DNA of 64,000 nucleotides from Mucilaginibacter sp. (lineage in GTDB: Bacteria; Bacteroidota; Bacteroidia; Sphingobacteriales; Sphingobacteriaceae): positions 62,001 through 126,000 of the forward strand of contig JAQBOA010000016.1 in NCBI GenBank assembly GCA_028288305.1. The letters are read 5' to 3'. The notes under the pieces were generated by a model. The model saw only the letters and a program-made list of their open reading frames with translations. It did no database searches and had not been told where the DNA came from. The position numbers were made by a program, and so were the translations under genes. Below, piece after piece: positions 42,719-50,470 of this stretch; position 1 is the stretch's first letter; each line of letters starts with the position of its first letter.

Positions 42719-43180
42719 ATGAAAGCAATAACATTTCTGTTCGCAATTTTTTTATCGGGTTTATCTTATGGTCAGCAGCAAGGATATCTAGCTCATGGAA
42801 AAGTTTTTGGCTCCAAGCCAAATATGACAGGCATGATGGATGCTTCAAAAGTAGAAGCATATATGGACAAAAAAACAAGGATAAACATAACGATTAAGGG
42901 AAGAGTGCTTAAAGTAACTAATCCAAAAGGCGGTTGGTTTCAGATGGATGCCGGAAAGGGTAGAATAATAAATGCGCATTTCAGAACATACGATGTTACA
43001 ATACCTCCTGGTTTAAAGGGAAGGAATGTAATTGCCGATGGAGTAGCAGAAAAGCAATTTATTGCCGATGATCAGCAACATCTGGCAGGAGATACAGTAA
43101 CGGGCAAAAAACAGCATTCAGTTAAAACAAATCCTAAACAAAAGCTAATTTTTGAGGTAAACGGGCTGATGGTGGAATAA
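42719..43180 (+). CDS. DUF4920 family exported protein
   Basis: 153 aa from ATG 42719 (MKAITFLFAIFLSGLSYGQQQ), which gives a clean signal peptide; an ATG ten codons earlier weakens it. The conserved core is GHVFG-like HGKVFGSKPN, GRVLKVTNPKGGWFQMDAG and ADGVAEKQF, as in the DUF4920 family, an OB-like beta domain. Function unknown. Converges on carB across palindrome P13. Confidence 0.88.
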   Translation: MKAITFLFAIFLSGLSYGQQQGYLAHGKVFGSKPNMTGMMDASKVEAYMDKKTRINITIKGRVLKVTNPKGGWFQMDAGKGRIINAHFRTYDVTIPPGLKGRNVIADGVAEKQFIADDQQHLAGDTVTGKKQHSVKTNPKQKLIFEVNGLMVE

Positions 43181-43182
43181 GG

Positions 43183-43282
43183 AGGTGAAAGCTGAAAGGT
43201 AAAAGGTAAAAGGTTTACCTGTATCCAAGAATTGCCGGTTCCCAAAAAAATCTTTTGCCCTTCGCCCTTTACCTTTAACCTA
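43183..43282. repeat. Intergenic word-repeat palindrome P13 (family C)
   Basis: The left side is AGCTGAAAGGTAAAAGG followed by another TAAAAGG unit; the right side (43251-43280) is CTTTTGCCCTTCGCCCTTT then ACCTTTAACC. The arms complement with mismatches. The word CTGAAAGG is shared with the element at 24190-24232. It lies between convergent genes and ends 1-2 bp from the carB stop. Confidence 0.75.
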
Positions 43283-43283
43283 A

Positions 43284-46100
43284 CTATCGGCTTAAGTACA
43301 TAGATTTTTCTTTATATAAATGCCTGAAGTATGGATCTTGTAAATTGGGTATAAACCTTATGGCTTCTCCTGTTGATTTCATTTCAGGGCCGAGTTCCTT
43401 GCTTACTTCCGGGAATTTATCAAACGAAAATATAGGCTCTTTTATGGCATAGCCCCATAGTTTACGCTCTATTGTAAAATCTTTTAATTTATTTGCTCCC
43501 AGCATCACTTTAGCTGCAATGTTTATGTAAGGCACATCATATGCCTTTGCTATAAAAGGTACGGTACGTGATGCTCTTGGGTTAGCCTCAATTACATATA
43601 CTTTATCATTTTTTATGGCAAACTGTATATTTAGCAAGCCCAATACGTTTAATGCCTTAGCTATTTTAACAGTATATTCTTCCATTTGGCTGATAGCACT
43701 GTCCGACAGATCGAACGGCGGCAACACGGCAAATGAATCGCCGGAGTGAATACCGGCCGGTTCAATGTGCTCCATCATTCCAACAATATGCACGTCATCG
43801 CCATCACTAATAGAATCTGTCTCCGCTTCTGAAGCGCGGTCAAGAAAGTGATCGATAAGCACACGGTTTCCCGGAAGATTACGCAATAAGCTAACTACTG
43901 CTTTTTCAAGGTCTTCATCATTAATAACAATGCTCATCCCTTGTCCGCCCAATACATAACTTGGTCGTACTAATACAGGATAACCCACCTTATGGGCCAC
44001 CTCAATCGCTTCTTCTGCACTTTCGGCAACACCATATAATGGATATGGAATATCGAGTTGTTTAAGCAGATCAGAGAAACGACCACGGTCTTCAGCAATA
44101 TCCATATCATTAAATGAAGTACCGATGATCCTTATACCGTGCTCATGCATTTTTTCGGCCATTTTTAGTGCTGTTTGACCACCTAACTGAACAATTACGC
44201 CATAGGGTTTTTCAAGTTCAATAATTTCCCTTACATGCTCCCAGTAAACAGGTTCAAAATATAGCTTATCGGCCATATTAAAATCGGTTGAAACCGTTTC
44301 CGGGTTGCAATTGATCATAATTGCTTCAAACCCAGATTCTTTTGCTGCAAGCAGGCCATGAACACAGCTATAATCAAACTCGATACCCTGACCTATCCGG
44401 TTAGGACCAGAGCCCAATACAATTATTTTCTTCTTATCAGATACTATAGATTCATTTTCACCCTCGTAAGTTGAATAATAATATGGTGTTTTTGCCTGGA
44501 ACTCGGCGGCACAGGTATCTACCATTTTATAAACCCTGCGAATGCCCAAACCGGTTCTGCGCTGGTAAACGTCTTCTTCAGTTACATTGCCTAAAATGTG
44601 TGCGATCTGCACATCTGAAAATCCTTTTTGTTTCAGGGTAAAGAAAAACTCTTCGGGAATGTTGTTTAATGCATAACGGCGCAGTTCGTTTTCAAGATTT
44701 ACTACCTCCATTATCTGGTTTAAAAACCAACGGTCAATTTTAGTGGCTTTTCTTACCGACTCAATTGGAACACCAAGGCTTAAAGCATCATAAATATGGA
44801 ATAGTCTATCCCAGCTTGGATGCTCCAGGCTGTACATAATTTCTTCCAGATTACGGCTCTGACGACCATCAGCACCTAAACCTGCGCGGCCAATTTCCAA
44901 ACTCTGACAAGCTTTTTGCAGCGCTTCAATAAAACTGCGGCCTATGCCCATTACTTCCCCAACAGATTTCATCTGAAGGCCGAGCTCTTTGTTGGAACCC
45001 TTAAATTTATCAAAGTTCCAGCGCGGTATTTTTACAATTACATAATCCAGCGTAGGCTCAAAATAAGCGGACGTTGTTTTTGTGATCTGATTTTCTATTT
45101 CATCGAGGTTATAACCTATAGCCAGCTTAGCGGCTATTTTAGCGATAGGATATCCTGTAGCTTTTGATGCAAGTGCAGATGAACGTGAAACACGTGGGTT
45201 GATCTCAATAGCGATAATAGCCTCATCAGCCGGATTTACTGAAAATTGAACATTACAGCCGCCTGCGAAATTGCCTATTGCACGCATCATTTTTATAGCC
45301 TGGTTGCGCATTTCCTGGTAACAGCGGTCACTAAGAGTCATAGCCGGAGCAACTGTTATTGAGTCGCCGGTATGTATCCCCATCGGGTCAAAATTTTCGA
45401 TGGAGCAGATAATGATCACATTGTCATTATTATCGCGTAAAAGTTCCAACTCAAACTCTTTCCATCCTAAAACAGCCTGTTCAACTAATACTTCATGTGT
45501 GGGCGAGGCCTGTAGTCCGCGGCTTAACGCTGCATCAAATTCTTCTTTTTTGTGTACAAAGCCGCCGCCTGTACCGCCAAGCGTATAGCTTGGCCTTATA
45601 ACCAATGGGAATCCTATCTCCTGCGCGGCTTCTTTTCCTTCCAAAAACGAATTGGCAATTTTTGAGTTGGCAACACCTACGCCTATATCCACCATTAACT
45701 GCCTGAAGGCCTCGCGGTTTTCCGTTTTTTCAATAGCGGCAACATCTACACCAATAACGCGCACATTATGTTTTTCCCAAATGCCGCGTTCTTCTGCTTC
45801 TTTGCAAAGGTTTAATGCGGTTTGCCCCCCCATAGTTGGCAATACGGCATCAATTTTTTGTTCCTTTAAAATAACTTCAATGCTCTCGCAAGTTAGTGGC
45901 AACAAATAAACATGATCACCTATTAACTTATCTGTCATTATAGTAGCAGGATTGCTATTAATAATAGACACTGATATTCCTTCTTCTTTTAACGAAAGAG
46001 CGGCTTGTGAACCGGCATAGTCAAACTCACAGGCCTGACCGATAATAATGGGGCCTGAACCAATAATTAAAACAGATTTGATGGAGGGATCTTTGGGCAT
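43284..46100 (-). CDS. carB: Carbamoyl-phosphate synthase large subunit lacking the allosteric domain
   Basis: 938 aa. Two ATP-grasp halves: the carboxyphosphate half starts KSVLIIGSGPIIIGQACEFDYAG and includes VRPSYTLGGTGGG; the carbamate half starts at about residue 560 (VLGSGPNRIGQGIEFDYSC) with VRPSYVLGGQGMS. E. coli CarB has 1073 residues, and its last 137 form the MGS-like allosteric domain for UMP and ornithine. This protein ends (EKSMYLSR) where that domain would begin. Makes carbamoyl phosphate for pyrimidines and arginine. The carA partner is not adjacent. Confidence 0.96.
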   Translation of the reverse strand: MPKDPSIKSVLIIGSGPIIIGQACEFDYAGSQAALSLKEEGISVSIINSNPATIMTDKLIGDHVYLLPLTCESIEVILKEQKIDAVLPTMGGQTALNLCKEAEERGIWEKHNVRVIGVDVAAIEKTENREAFRQLMVDIGVGVANSKIANSFLEGKEAAQEIGFPLVIRPSYTLGGTGGGFVHKKEEFDAALSRGLQASPTHEVLVEQAVLGWKEFELELLRDNNDNVIIICSIENFDPMGIHTGDSITVAPAMTLSDRCYQEMRNQAIKMMRAIGNFAGGCNVQFSVNPADEAIIAIEINPRVSRSSALASKATGYPIAKIAAKLAIGYNLDEIENQITKTTSAYFEPTLDYVIVKIPRWNFDKFKGSNKELGLQMKSVGEVMGIGRSFIEALQKACQSLEIGRAGLGADGRQSRNLEEIMYSLEHPSWDRLFHIYDALSLGVPIESVRKATKIDRWFLNQIMEVVNLENELRRYALNNIPEEFFFTLKQKGFSDVQIAHILGNVTEEDVYQRRTGLGIRRVYKMVDTCAAEFQAKTPYYYSTYEGENESIVSDKKKIIVLGSGPNRIGQGIEFDYSCVHGLLAAKESGFEAIMINCNPETVSTDFNMADKLYFEPVYWEHVREIIELEKPYGVIVQLGGQTALKMAEKMHEHGIRIIGTSFNDMDIAEDRGRFSDLLKQLDIPYPLYGVAESAEEAIEVAHKVGYPVLVRPSYVLGGQGMSIVINDEDLEKAVVSLLRNLPGNRVLIDHFLDRASEAETDSISDGDDVHIVGMMEHIEPAGIHSGDSFAVLPPFDLSDSAISQMEEYTVKIAKALNVLGLLNIQFAIKNDKVYVIEANPRASRTVPFIAKAYDVPYINIAAKVMLGANKLKDFTIERKLWGYAIKEPIFSFDKFPEVSKELGPEMKSTGEAIRFIPNLQDPYFRHLYKEKSMYLSR

Positions 46101-46123
46101 GGGCTTTTTTTAATTCAAAAGTA

Positions 46124-46203
46124 CTTGATCGCGTAATGCTTTATGCCGGAGGGTTTGCTAAATTAAAACTTCCGAAACCGAAATACGGGTTACGCAATTC
46201 AAG
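46124..46203 (-). ncRNA. Candidate structured leader of carB
   Basis: The segments at 46124-46136 and 46190-46203 pair as 6 bp (TTACGC with GCGTAA), a small internal loop, then 5 bp (CTTGA with TCAAG). They enclose a smaller CGGAAG-type hairpin (about 46147-46174). It lies in the roughly 115-nt leader between a -7 box and the carB ATG. No known riboswitch class was recognised. Confidence 0.35.
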
Positions 46204-46220
46204 GCTTTAGCGTCGGGGTG

Positions 46221-46228
46221 CAAAGATA
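46221..46228 (-). promoter_or_regulatory. -7 promoter box for carB
   Basis: TATCTTTG on the minus strand matches TAnnTTTG and would give a leader of about 115 nt, unusually long beside the near-leaderless genes elsewhere in the window. Confidence 0.5.
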
Positions 46229-46282
46229 GAAAATAAGATCGTTTGTTTAAGTAATTTTAATATCAAAAATCAATTAAATACT

Positions 46283-46304
46283 TTCTGCCTTTTATATGGC
46301 AGAA
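46283..46304 (-). terminator. Weak terminator-like hairpin after the PAS/DHp gene
   Basis: TTCTGCC and GGCAGAA form a perfect 7-bp stem with an 8-nt loop, 44 bp after the stop of the PAS-domain gene. The following minus-strand bases are AT-rich but not a strict T run. Confidence 0.45.
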
Positions 46305-46347
46305 TGATGTCCTACCACCCATCAATTAAAATAGAGTGTTTAGTTAT

Positions 46348-47325
46348 TTAAGGCAATTTAGCGGTAAATGCCTTATCAATTATGAAACGGATCACTTCAT
46401 CAATTTCATTGCCGACAGTTAGCATATGTTCAATTATTTCCTTATTGTCGGGATTGAAAAAGTTTTCCCTGTCCATAATATTAATTAATCCCAGCATACT
46501 TGCTACCGGCCGTCGTAACTCATGCGAAGTTACTGAGGCTATATGCCTTAAACGTTGATTTTGATCAATCAGTGCTTTTTCGGTTTTGTGCAGTTCAGTT
46601 ATGTTACGGGCACAACATCCTATTCCGGTAATGTCGCCTTTTGATGAGTATATCGGGTTAAAGTATATTTCAAAACAAATAATTTGATTGGTAAGCCGGT
46701 CAAAGCCTTCACTTCTGTCAACGAATATTTCGCCGTTAAAGGCCCGGTTATAATTTGCCTCCCATTTCGGCATTAATTCACTTTTATAATCAATACCCTG
46801 GTATACCTGATTGCCTTCTTTTGGAATAATCCCTGTATCCAAAAAAATTTTACGCCTGTAAGCATTATTGAAGTATAAATAACGCCGGTGCTTATCAAGT
46901 GACCAAATTAGGTCTTCGCTATTGTGGATTAGCGCTTCTAAGCTTTTCTGCGGCAAAATATCCACAGGTCTATCAGTTGTTTCCGGCGAAAAAAGCTTAA
47001 TGATGCTTAGTAAAACCTTATGTCCGGTTTGGTCTGTGAAAAGGCTCTTTTTATCATGAACCCATTTTATAACTCCAATTGCGGTTTCAACGCGGTAATT
47101 AAGTTCAATCGACTCGCCGTCAACCAGTTTAGTACAAAGAGCTATTATTTTATCCCGGTCATCCTTATAAATTATTTCATACGGATATTTGTTATTTTGG
47201 TAAAAAAAGTCAATATCATGGCCCAACACATCAAATATATTCGGACTAATGAATAAGAACTTTTTTTCATCAAGGTCAAAAGCTATAACGCATTCACTTA
47301 ATGAATTTGAATGAAAATCAGGCAT
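46348..47325 (-). CDS. PAS-domain protein ending in a kinase dimerisation domain (no ATPase)
   Basis: 325 aa. One PAS-like domain at about 10-112 and a second at about 128-248 (DLIWSLDKHRRYLYFNNAYRRK, then GITGIGCCARNITEL-like end). A HisKA-like segment follows with TSHELRRPVASMLGLI (candidate His about 268). The protein stops about 57 residues later, so no N/G box ATPase is present. No signal peptide or membrane helix. It could dock on other kinases or receive phosphate from them. The stop is real, not a frameshift I can see. Confidence 0.85.
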   Translation of the reverse strand: MPDFHSNSLSECVIAFDLDEKKFLFISPNIFDVLGHDIDFFYQNNKYPYEIIYKDDRDKIIALCTKLVDGESIELNYRVETAIGVIKWVHDKKSLFTDQTGHKVLLSIIKLFSPETTDRPVDILPQKSLEALIHNSEDLIWSLDKHRRYLYFNNAYRRKIFLDTGIIPKEGNQVYQGIDYKSELMPKWEANYNRAFNGEIFVDRSEGFDRLTNQIICFEIYFNPIYSSKGDITGIGCCARNITELHKTEKALIDQNQRLRHIASVTSHELRRPVASMLGLINIMDRENFFNPDNKEIIEHMLTVGNEIDEVIRFIIDKAFTAKLP

Positions 47326-47572
47326 ATTTAAATAACAACTTACGAATCAAAAATTAATTATAATTTAAGTAGTAATTTATGCATACACTATATTGTTTGT
47401 TATAATTTTAAAACCATTATTAAAAATTGTGCGATAGTAATCATATGTGTCTGTTTTTTAAAAAATATTTTAAAATAGCGGTCAGATGTTGGGATTAACG
47501 ATGAATTTTTAATAGTTAATTGCAAATTTTCAATTATTTAACTGCAAACATTTTAAATTAGTATATTTTTTT

Positions 47573-47580
47573 TACCTTTG
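47573..47580 (+). promoter_or_regulatory. -7 promoter box for rpsP
   Basis: TACCTTTG matches TAnnTTTG, about 50 bases before the rpsP ATG. The rest of the 305-bp gap (47326-47572) is AT-rich with no clear -33 box, repeat or ORF. Confidence 0.6.
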
Positions 47581-47581
47581 C

Positions 47582-47606
47582 ATCCCCGCAGAAGAACTCC
47601 GGGGAT
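47582..47606 (+). other. 5'-UTR hairpin upstream of rpsP
   Basis: ATCCCCG and CGGGGAT form a perfect 7-bp stem with an 11-nt loop. The stem starts 1 base after the -7 box, so it would lie at the very 5' end of the transcript, 24 bases before the ATG. It may protect the RNA end or serve ribosomal-protein feedback. Confidence 0.55.
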
Positions 47607-47630
47607 ATGTTGAATACATAAAAATTAAAA

Positions 47631-48149
47631 ATGGCAACTAAAATCAGACTGCAAAGACACGGTAAAAAAGGAAAACCTTTTTACTACATCATAGTAGCGG
47701 ATGCGCGCGCTCCAAGAGACGGGCGTTTTATTGAACGTTTAGGTTCATACAACCCTAACACAAATCCGGCAACTATTGACATTAATTTCGACAAAACTCT
47801 TGATTGGGTAAACAATGGCGCGCAACCTACTGATACTTGCCGTGCTATCCTTTCATATAAAGGTGTTTTATATAAGAAACACTTACAAGGAGGCCTTAAA
47901 AAAGGCGCTTTGACCGAAGAACAAGTTGAAACCAAATTTCAGGAATGGCTTGATCATAAAGAAGGAAAGATAACGGGTAAAAAAACAGGTTTAGTTTCTG
48001 CAAAAGATGACGCTCGTAAAGCAGCTTTAGCAGCTGAAGCTAAGAAGAAGGAGGCAAAAGCAGCAGCTATTGTTGCTAAAAATACACCTCCGATTGAAGA
48101 AGTTGAAGCACCAGCAGAAGACGCTGCTGAAACAGAAGCTGCTGAATAA
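47631..48149 (+). CDS. rpsP: 30S ribosomal protein S16
   Basis: 172 aa. Residues 1-80 are canonical bS16 ([41 protein letters not shown]). The protein is about twice the usual 80-90 residues: the C-terminal half is a helical, Ala/Lys/Glu-rich extension ([18 protein letters not shown], then an acidic end), which seems common in Bacteroidota S16. First gene of rpsP-rimM. Confidence 0.97.
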   Translation: MATKIRLQRHGKKGKPFYYIIVADARAPRDGRFIERLGSYNPNTNPATIDINFDKTLDWVNNGAQPTDTCRAILSYKGVLYKKHLQGGLKKGALTEEQVETKFQEWLDHKEGKITGKKTGLVSAKDDARKAALAAEAKKKEAKAAAIVAKNTPPIEEVEAPAEDAAETEAAE

Positions 48150-48171
48150 TTTATATTCTAAATTTATAATG

Positions 48172-48213
48172 AATGGCGAAGCAACTGAAACAGGTTCTTC
48201 GCCATTTTTATTT
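48172..48213 (+). terminator. Terminator/attenuator between rpsP and rimM
   Basis: AATGGCGAAG (48172-48181) and CTTCGCCATT (48197-48206) form a perfect 10-bp stem followed by TTTATTTT. Strong by sequence, so it may lower rimM expression relative to rpsP or end most transcripts. Confidence 0.8.
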
Positions 48214-48239
48214 TACCCCAATTATAAAGACATTTCAAA

Positions 48240-48764
48240 ATGTTAATTGAAGATTGTTTTAGAGTAGGAAGTATTTTAAAAACCAAAGGCTTAAAAGGTG
48301 AATTACATATTTATGTTGACTTTGAGGGCCTTGAAAATATAAAGTTTAATACCATTTTTGTTGAAACTGCAGGCAAATTGGTCCCCTATTTTGTTAGCAG
48401 CGTAAAATATCTTCAAAAAAATGCGGCTTATCTTATTTTGGAAGATGTGGATACCATAGAAAAAGCGGCATCACTTGCAAAAAAAGATATCTATCTCCCC
48501 AATAAACTAAAGCCCAAAAAGAAAAAAAGCGAATTTACATTAAAAGACCTGGTAGGTTTTACCGCAATTGATGTAGACGAAGGCGAACTGGGAGAAATTA
48601 CCGATGTGCAAGAATACCCTAAGCAATTTATCGCAACCGTTAATTACAAAGGCTGTGAAGTGCTTTTTCCACTGAATGAGGAAATTATTAAAAGCATTGA
48701 TGTGGTAAAGGAGATTGTATTGGTAAACTTACCTGAAGGTTTGCTGGATATTTACCTGGAATAA
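48240..48764 (+). CDS. rimM: Ribosome maturation factor RimM
   Basis: 174 aa. N-terminal RimM beta-barrel (FRVGSILKTKGLKGELHIYVDFEG, from the family's G-x-I-x-x-x-x-G-x-x-G-E pattern) and a C-terminal PRC-barrel (LKDLVGFTAIDVDEGELGEITDVQEYPKQ, then VLFPLNEEII). Helps assemble the 30S head around S19. Follows rpsP across a terminator-like hairpin. Confidence 0.94.
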   Translation: MLIEDCFRVGSILKTKGLKGELHIYVDFEGLENIKFNTIFVETAGKLVPYFVSSVKYLQKNAAYLILEDVDTIEKAASLAKKDIYLPNKLKPKKKKSEFTLKDLVGFTAIDVDEGELGEITDVQEYPKQFIATVNYKGCEVLFPLNEEIIKSIDVVKEIVLVNLPEGLLDIYLE

Positions 48765-48878
48765 AAGAGACTATACCTTAGGATCAATAACAAGAGTAGC
48801 TATGCACCCCGCTAAAAAGTCCTTAATTCTTGCCTATATTGGTAACTATAATGCGTTGGGACAAGAAAAATTATTTAT

Positions 48879-49070
48879 CTAAATCTTTCTTTTATGAGGA
48901 AAGCTTAACGATGTTACCTTTTTTATTAGATAAAAACATTGCACTTTAAATTCAGGACAACAACATTCTAATTTTATTTTTTCTTCATCAAATATTACTT
49001 CTGGATGTTGATTATGTTTAGGGCATGATAATGATTCTATAACACTTTTTAATTCAGGGGTTAAATTCAT
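48879..49070 (-). CDS. Small cysteine-rich protein, putative zinc binder
   Basis: 63 aa from ATG 49068-49070. Motif SCPKHNQHPEVIFDEEKIKLECCCPEFKVQC arranges Cys/His as C-x2-H ... CCC-x5-C, suggesting a small metal-binding fold. Family not named with certainty. A real gene is likely because the pattern is compact, but it stands alone after rimM. Confidence 0.55.
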   Translation of the reverse strand: MNLTPELKSVIESLSCPKHNQHPEVIFDEEKIKLECCCPEFKVQCFYLIKKVTSLSFPHKRKI

Positions 49071-49186
49071 CAATAATATTAATTAGTTCGATAAATATAA
49101 TATTAATTCATAATACAGAAAGCATATTAACGACTTATTATACATTCAATCTAACAAAAGCCATTTTTATTTGTTGGCTCGTAGCT

Positions 49187-49363
49187 ATGAGTAAATCAGA
49201 AAACAACATACTCCAATATTCCCGCTTACTTGATATTTATATTGGGTTAAAAGAATTAAAGGAAAACCTTGATAGTAATAAAGACAGGTATAAATTATTT
49301 TTAGTTCAACTGAACAAGTTGATATTAGAAAGGCACTATTTTTCCATAATCTCTAAAAACTAA
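49187..49363 (+). CDS. Tiny helical ORF
   Basis: 58 aa (MSKSENNILQYSRLLDIYIG...), highly charged and helical, no motif. Its TAA overlaps the stop of the opposite-strand ORF ending at 49360. It lies in AT-rich DNA; coding status is uncertain. Confidence 0.35.
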   Translation: MSKSENNILQYSRLLDIYIGLKELKENLDSNKDRYKLFLVQLNKLILERHYFSIISKN

Positions 49364-49578
49364 ATGTTTGAGTTGGGAACGGTTATTTTCCAACATCCAA
49401 ATAATCTCTTACTAATATAATTCACTATGGTGGGTACTTTTATTGGCCTTATTTTTTTTAAATCCGTCAACATATTATTAAACACAGCTTTTTTTTCTTC
49501 GTACTGTTGGTTTAGGGATTTAATTTCTTGTAATACTATTAATAGCTCTTTTAACTTGGTAACGTGATTATCTTGCAT
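49360..49578 (-). CDS. Small coiled-coil-like hypothetical protein
   Basis: 72 aa from ATG 49576-49578. The first 45 residues (KLKELLIVLQEIKSLNQQYEEKK) have heptad-like Leu/Ile spacing; the tail is basic. Not recognised. It is one of three tiny ORFs between rimM and the HTH operon, possibly accessory genes or chance ORFs. Confidence 0.4.
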   Translation of the reverse strand: MQDNHVTKLKELLIVLQEIKSLNQQYEEKKAVFNNMLTDLKKIRPIKVPTIVNYISKRLFGCWKITVPNSNI

Positions 49579-49700
49579 TATTGTGTCAACTATCGAGACT
49601 AAATGCAAGCATTAACGGCTTTTTGAAACAAATAGTTTTTACAACCTATAGAAGTAACTATTAAAATTTGTTCGAGGCGTAAATGAATAGTTACAATATA

Positions 49701-49753
49701 TTTGACATCTTGTAAAGTTTATTTTACATTTGGTAAATTAAACTTTACAAGAT
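49701..49753 (+). promoter_or_regulatory. Promoter with overlapping palindromic operator of the HTH operon
   Basis: TTTG (49701-49704) and TACATTTG (49725-49732), 20 bases apart, fit a Bacteroidota promoter. Over it lies an inverted repeat: ATCTTGTAAAGTTTA (49707-49721) and TAAACTTTACAAGAT (49739-49753) are perfect complements. With one mismatch the symmetry continues inward through TTTAC/GTAAA. Three overlapping TTTAC/GTAAA pairs could each bind a dimer. The right arm touches the ATG at 49754. Confidence 0.7.
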
Positions 49754-50188
49754 ATGAAATCGCACTTTTTATTCCCTTATTGGTGCCGCTACCTAGGCTG
49801 GGGATTGGTTATTGCACATGTCCCCTTATCTATGATTGGCAGGATGAATGGAATGGTCAACCCGCTCGACAGTGCCCCGGGCAACACAAGCCTGTTTACC
49901 GGCGAACACCTGTTTTTTATATCCACCACTCTGTTAATGGCGCTTGGCTTATTTTTAGTTGCTTTTGCCAGCGAAAAGATTGAAGACGAACAAATCTGGC
50001 AAATTCGTCTTGATTCCCTTCGTTGGGCCATTTATGTCAATTATCTGATCCTCATCATAAGCCTGGTTTTTATTAATGATACGGCACACATCCTGGAGTT
50101 GAATTTATGGGTGCCACTTTTATTTTTCATAATTCGCTTTAGGTGGGTTATTTTTCGCCTTAACCGTTCATTAAGCAAGGAGGGGTGA
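49754..50188 (+). CDS. Four-helix membrane protein paired with HTH regulator
   Basis: 144 aa with four hydrophobic helices (about 14-30, 52-72, 90-108, 115-135). No catalytic motif is visible. It is followed directly by a small HTH gene, with its TGA 2 bases before the HTH ATG. Membrane protein plus YozG-like regulator pairs are common in bacteria; the membrane partner is usually uncharacterised. Confidence 0.82.
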   Translation: MKSHFLFPYWCRYLGWGLVIAHVPLSMIGRMNGMVNPLDSAPGNTSLFTGEHLFFISTTLLMALGLFLVAFASEKIEDEQIWQIRLDSLRWAIYVNYLILIISLVFINDTAHILELNLWVPLLFFIIRFRWVIFRLNRSLSKEG

Positions 50189-50190
50189 TT

Positions 50191-50391
50191 ATGAAAAATA
50201 ATATTCGTGTGGAACGTGCCATAAAAAATATAACGCAGGCTGAGCTTGCCGAGTTGGTAGCTGTATCACGCCAAACTATTAATACTATTGAGAGTAATAA
50301 ATACGTACCTTCAACAGTACTGGCATTAAAAATTGCACGGGTTTTCAGCAAACCTCTGGAAGAAATTTTTATGCTGGAAGATGGGGATTAA
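50191..50391 (+). CDS. Small Cro/CI-type HTH transcriptional regulator
   Basis: 66 aa from ATG 50191, preceded by a strong AGGAGG about 8 bases upstream, unusual in this phylum. The HTH is [28 protein letters not shown] (about residues 14-41), as in YozG-like regulators, with [10 protein letters not shown] at the end. It probably binds the palindrome before its own operon and autoregulates it. Confidence 0.92.
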   Translation: MKNNIRVERAIKNITQAELAELVAVSRQTINTIESNKYVPSTVLALKIARVFSKPLEEIFMLEDGD

Positions 50392-50470
50392 CAGCGGCCG
50401 TTTCTTTTAATAATAATCAGGCAGTAGTATAACCTGCATTAAAATAATATTTAACTTTAATTCATTTCTT

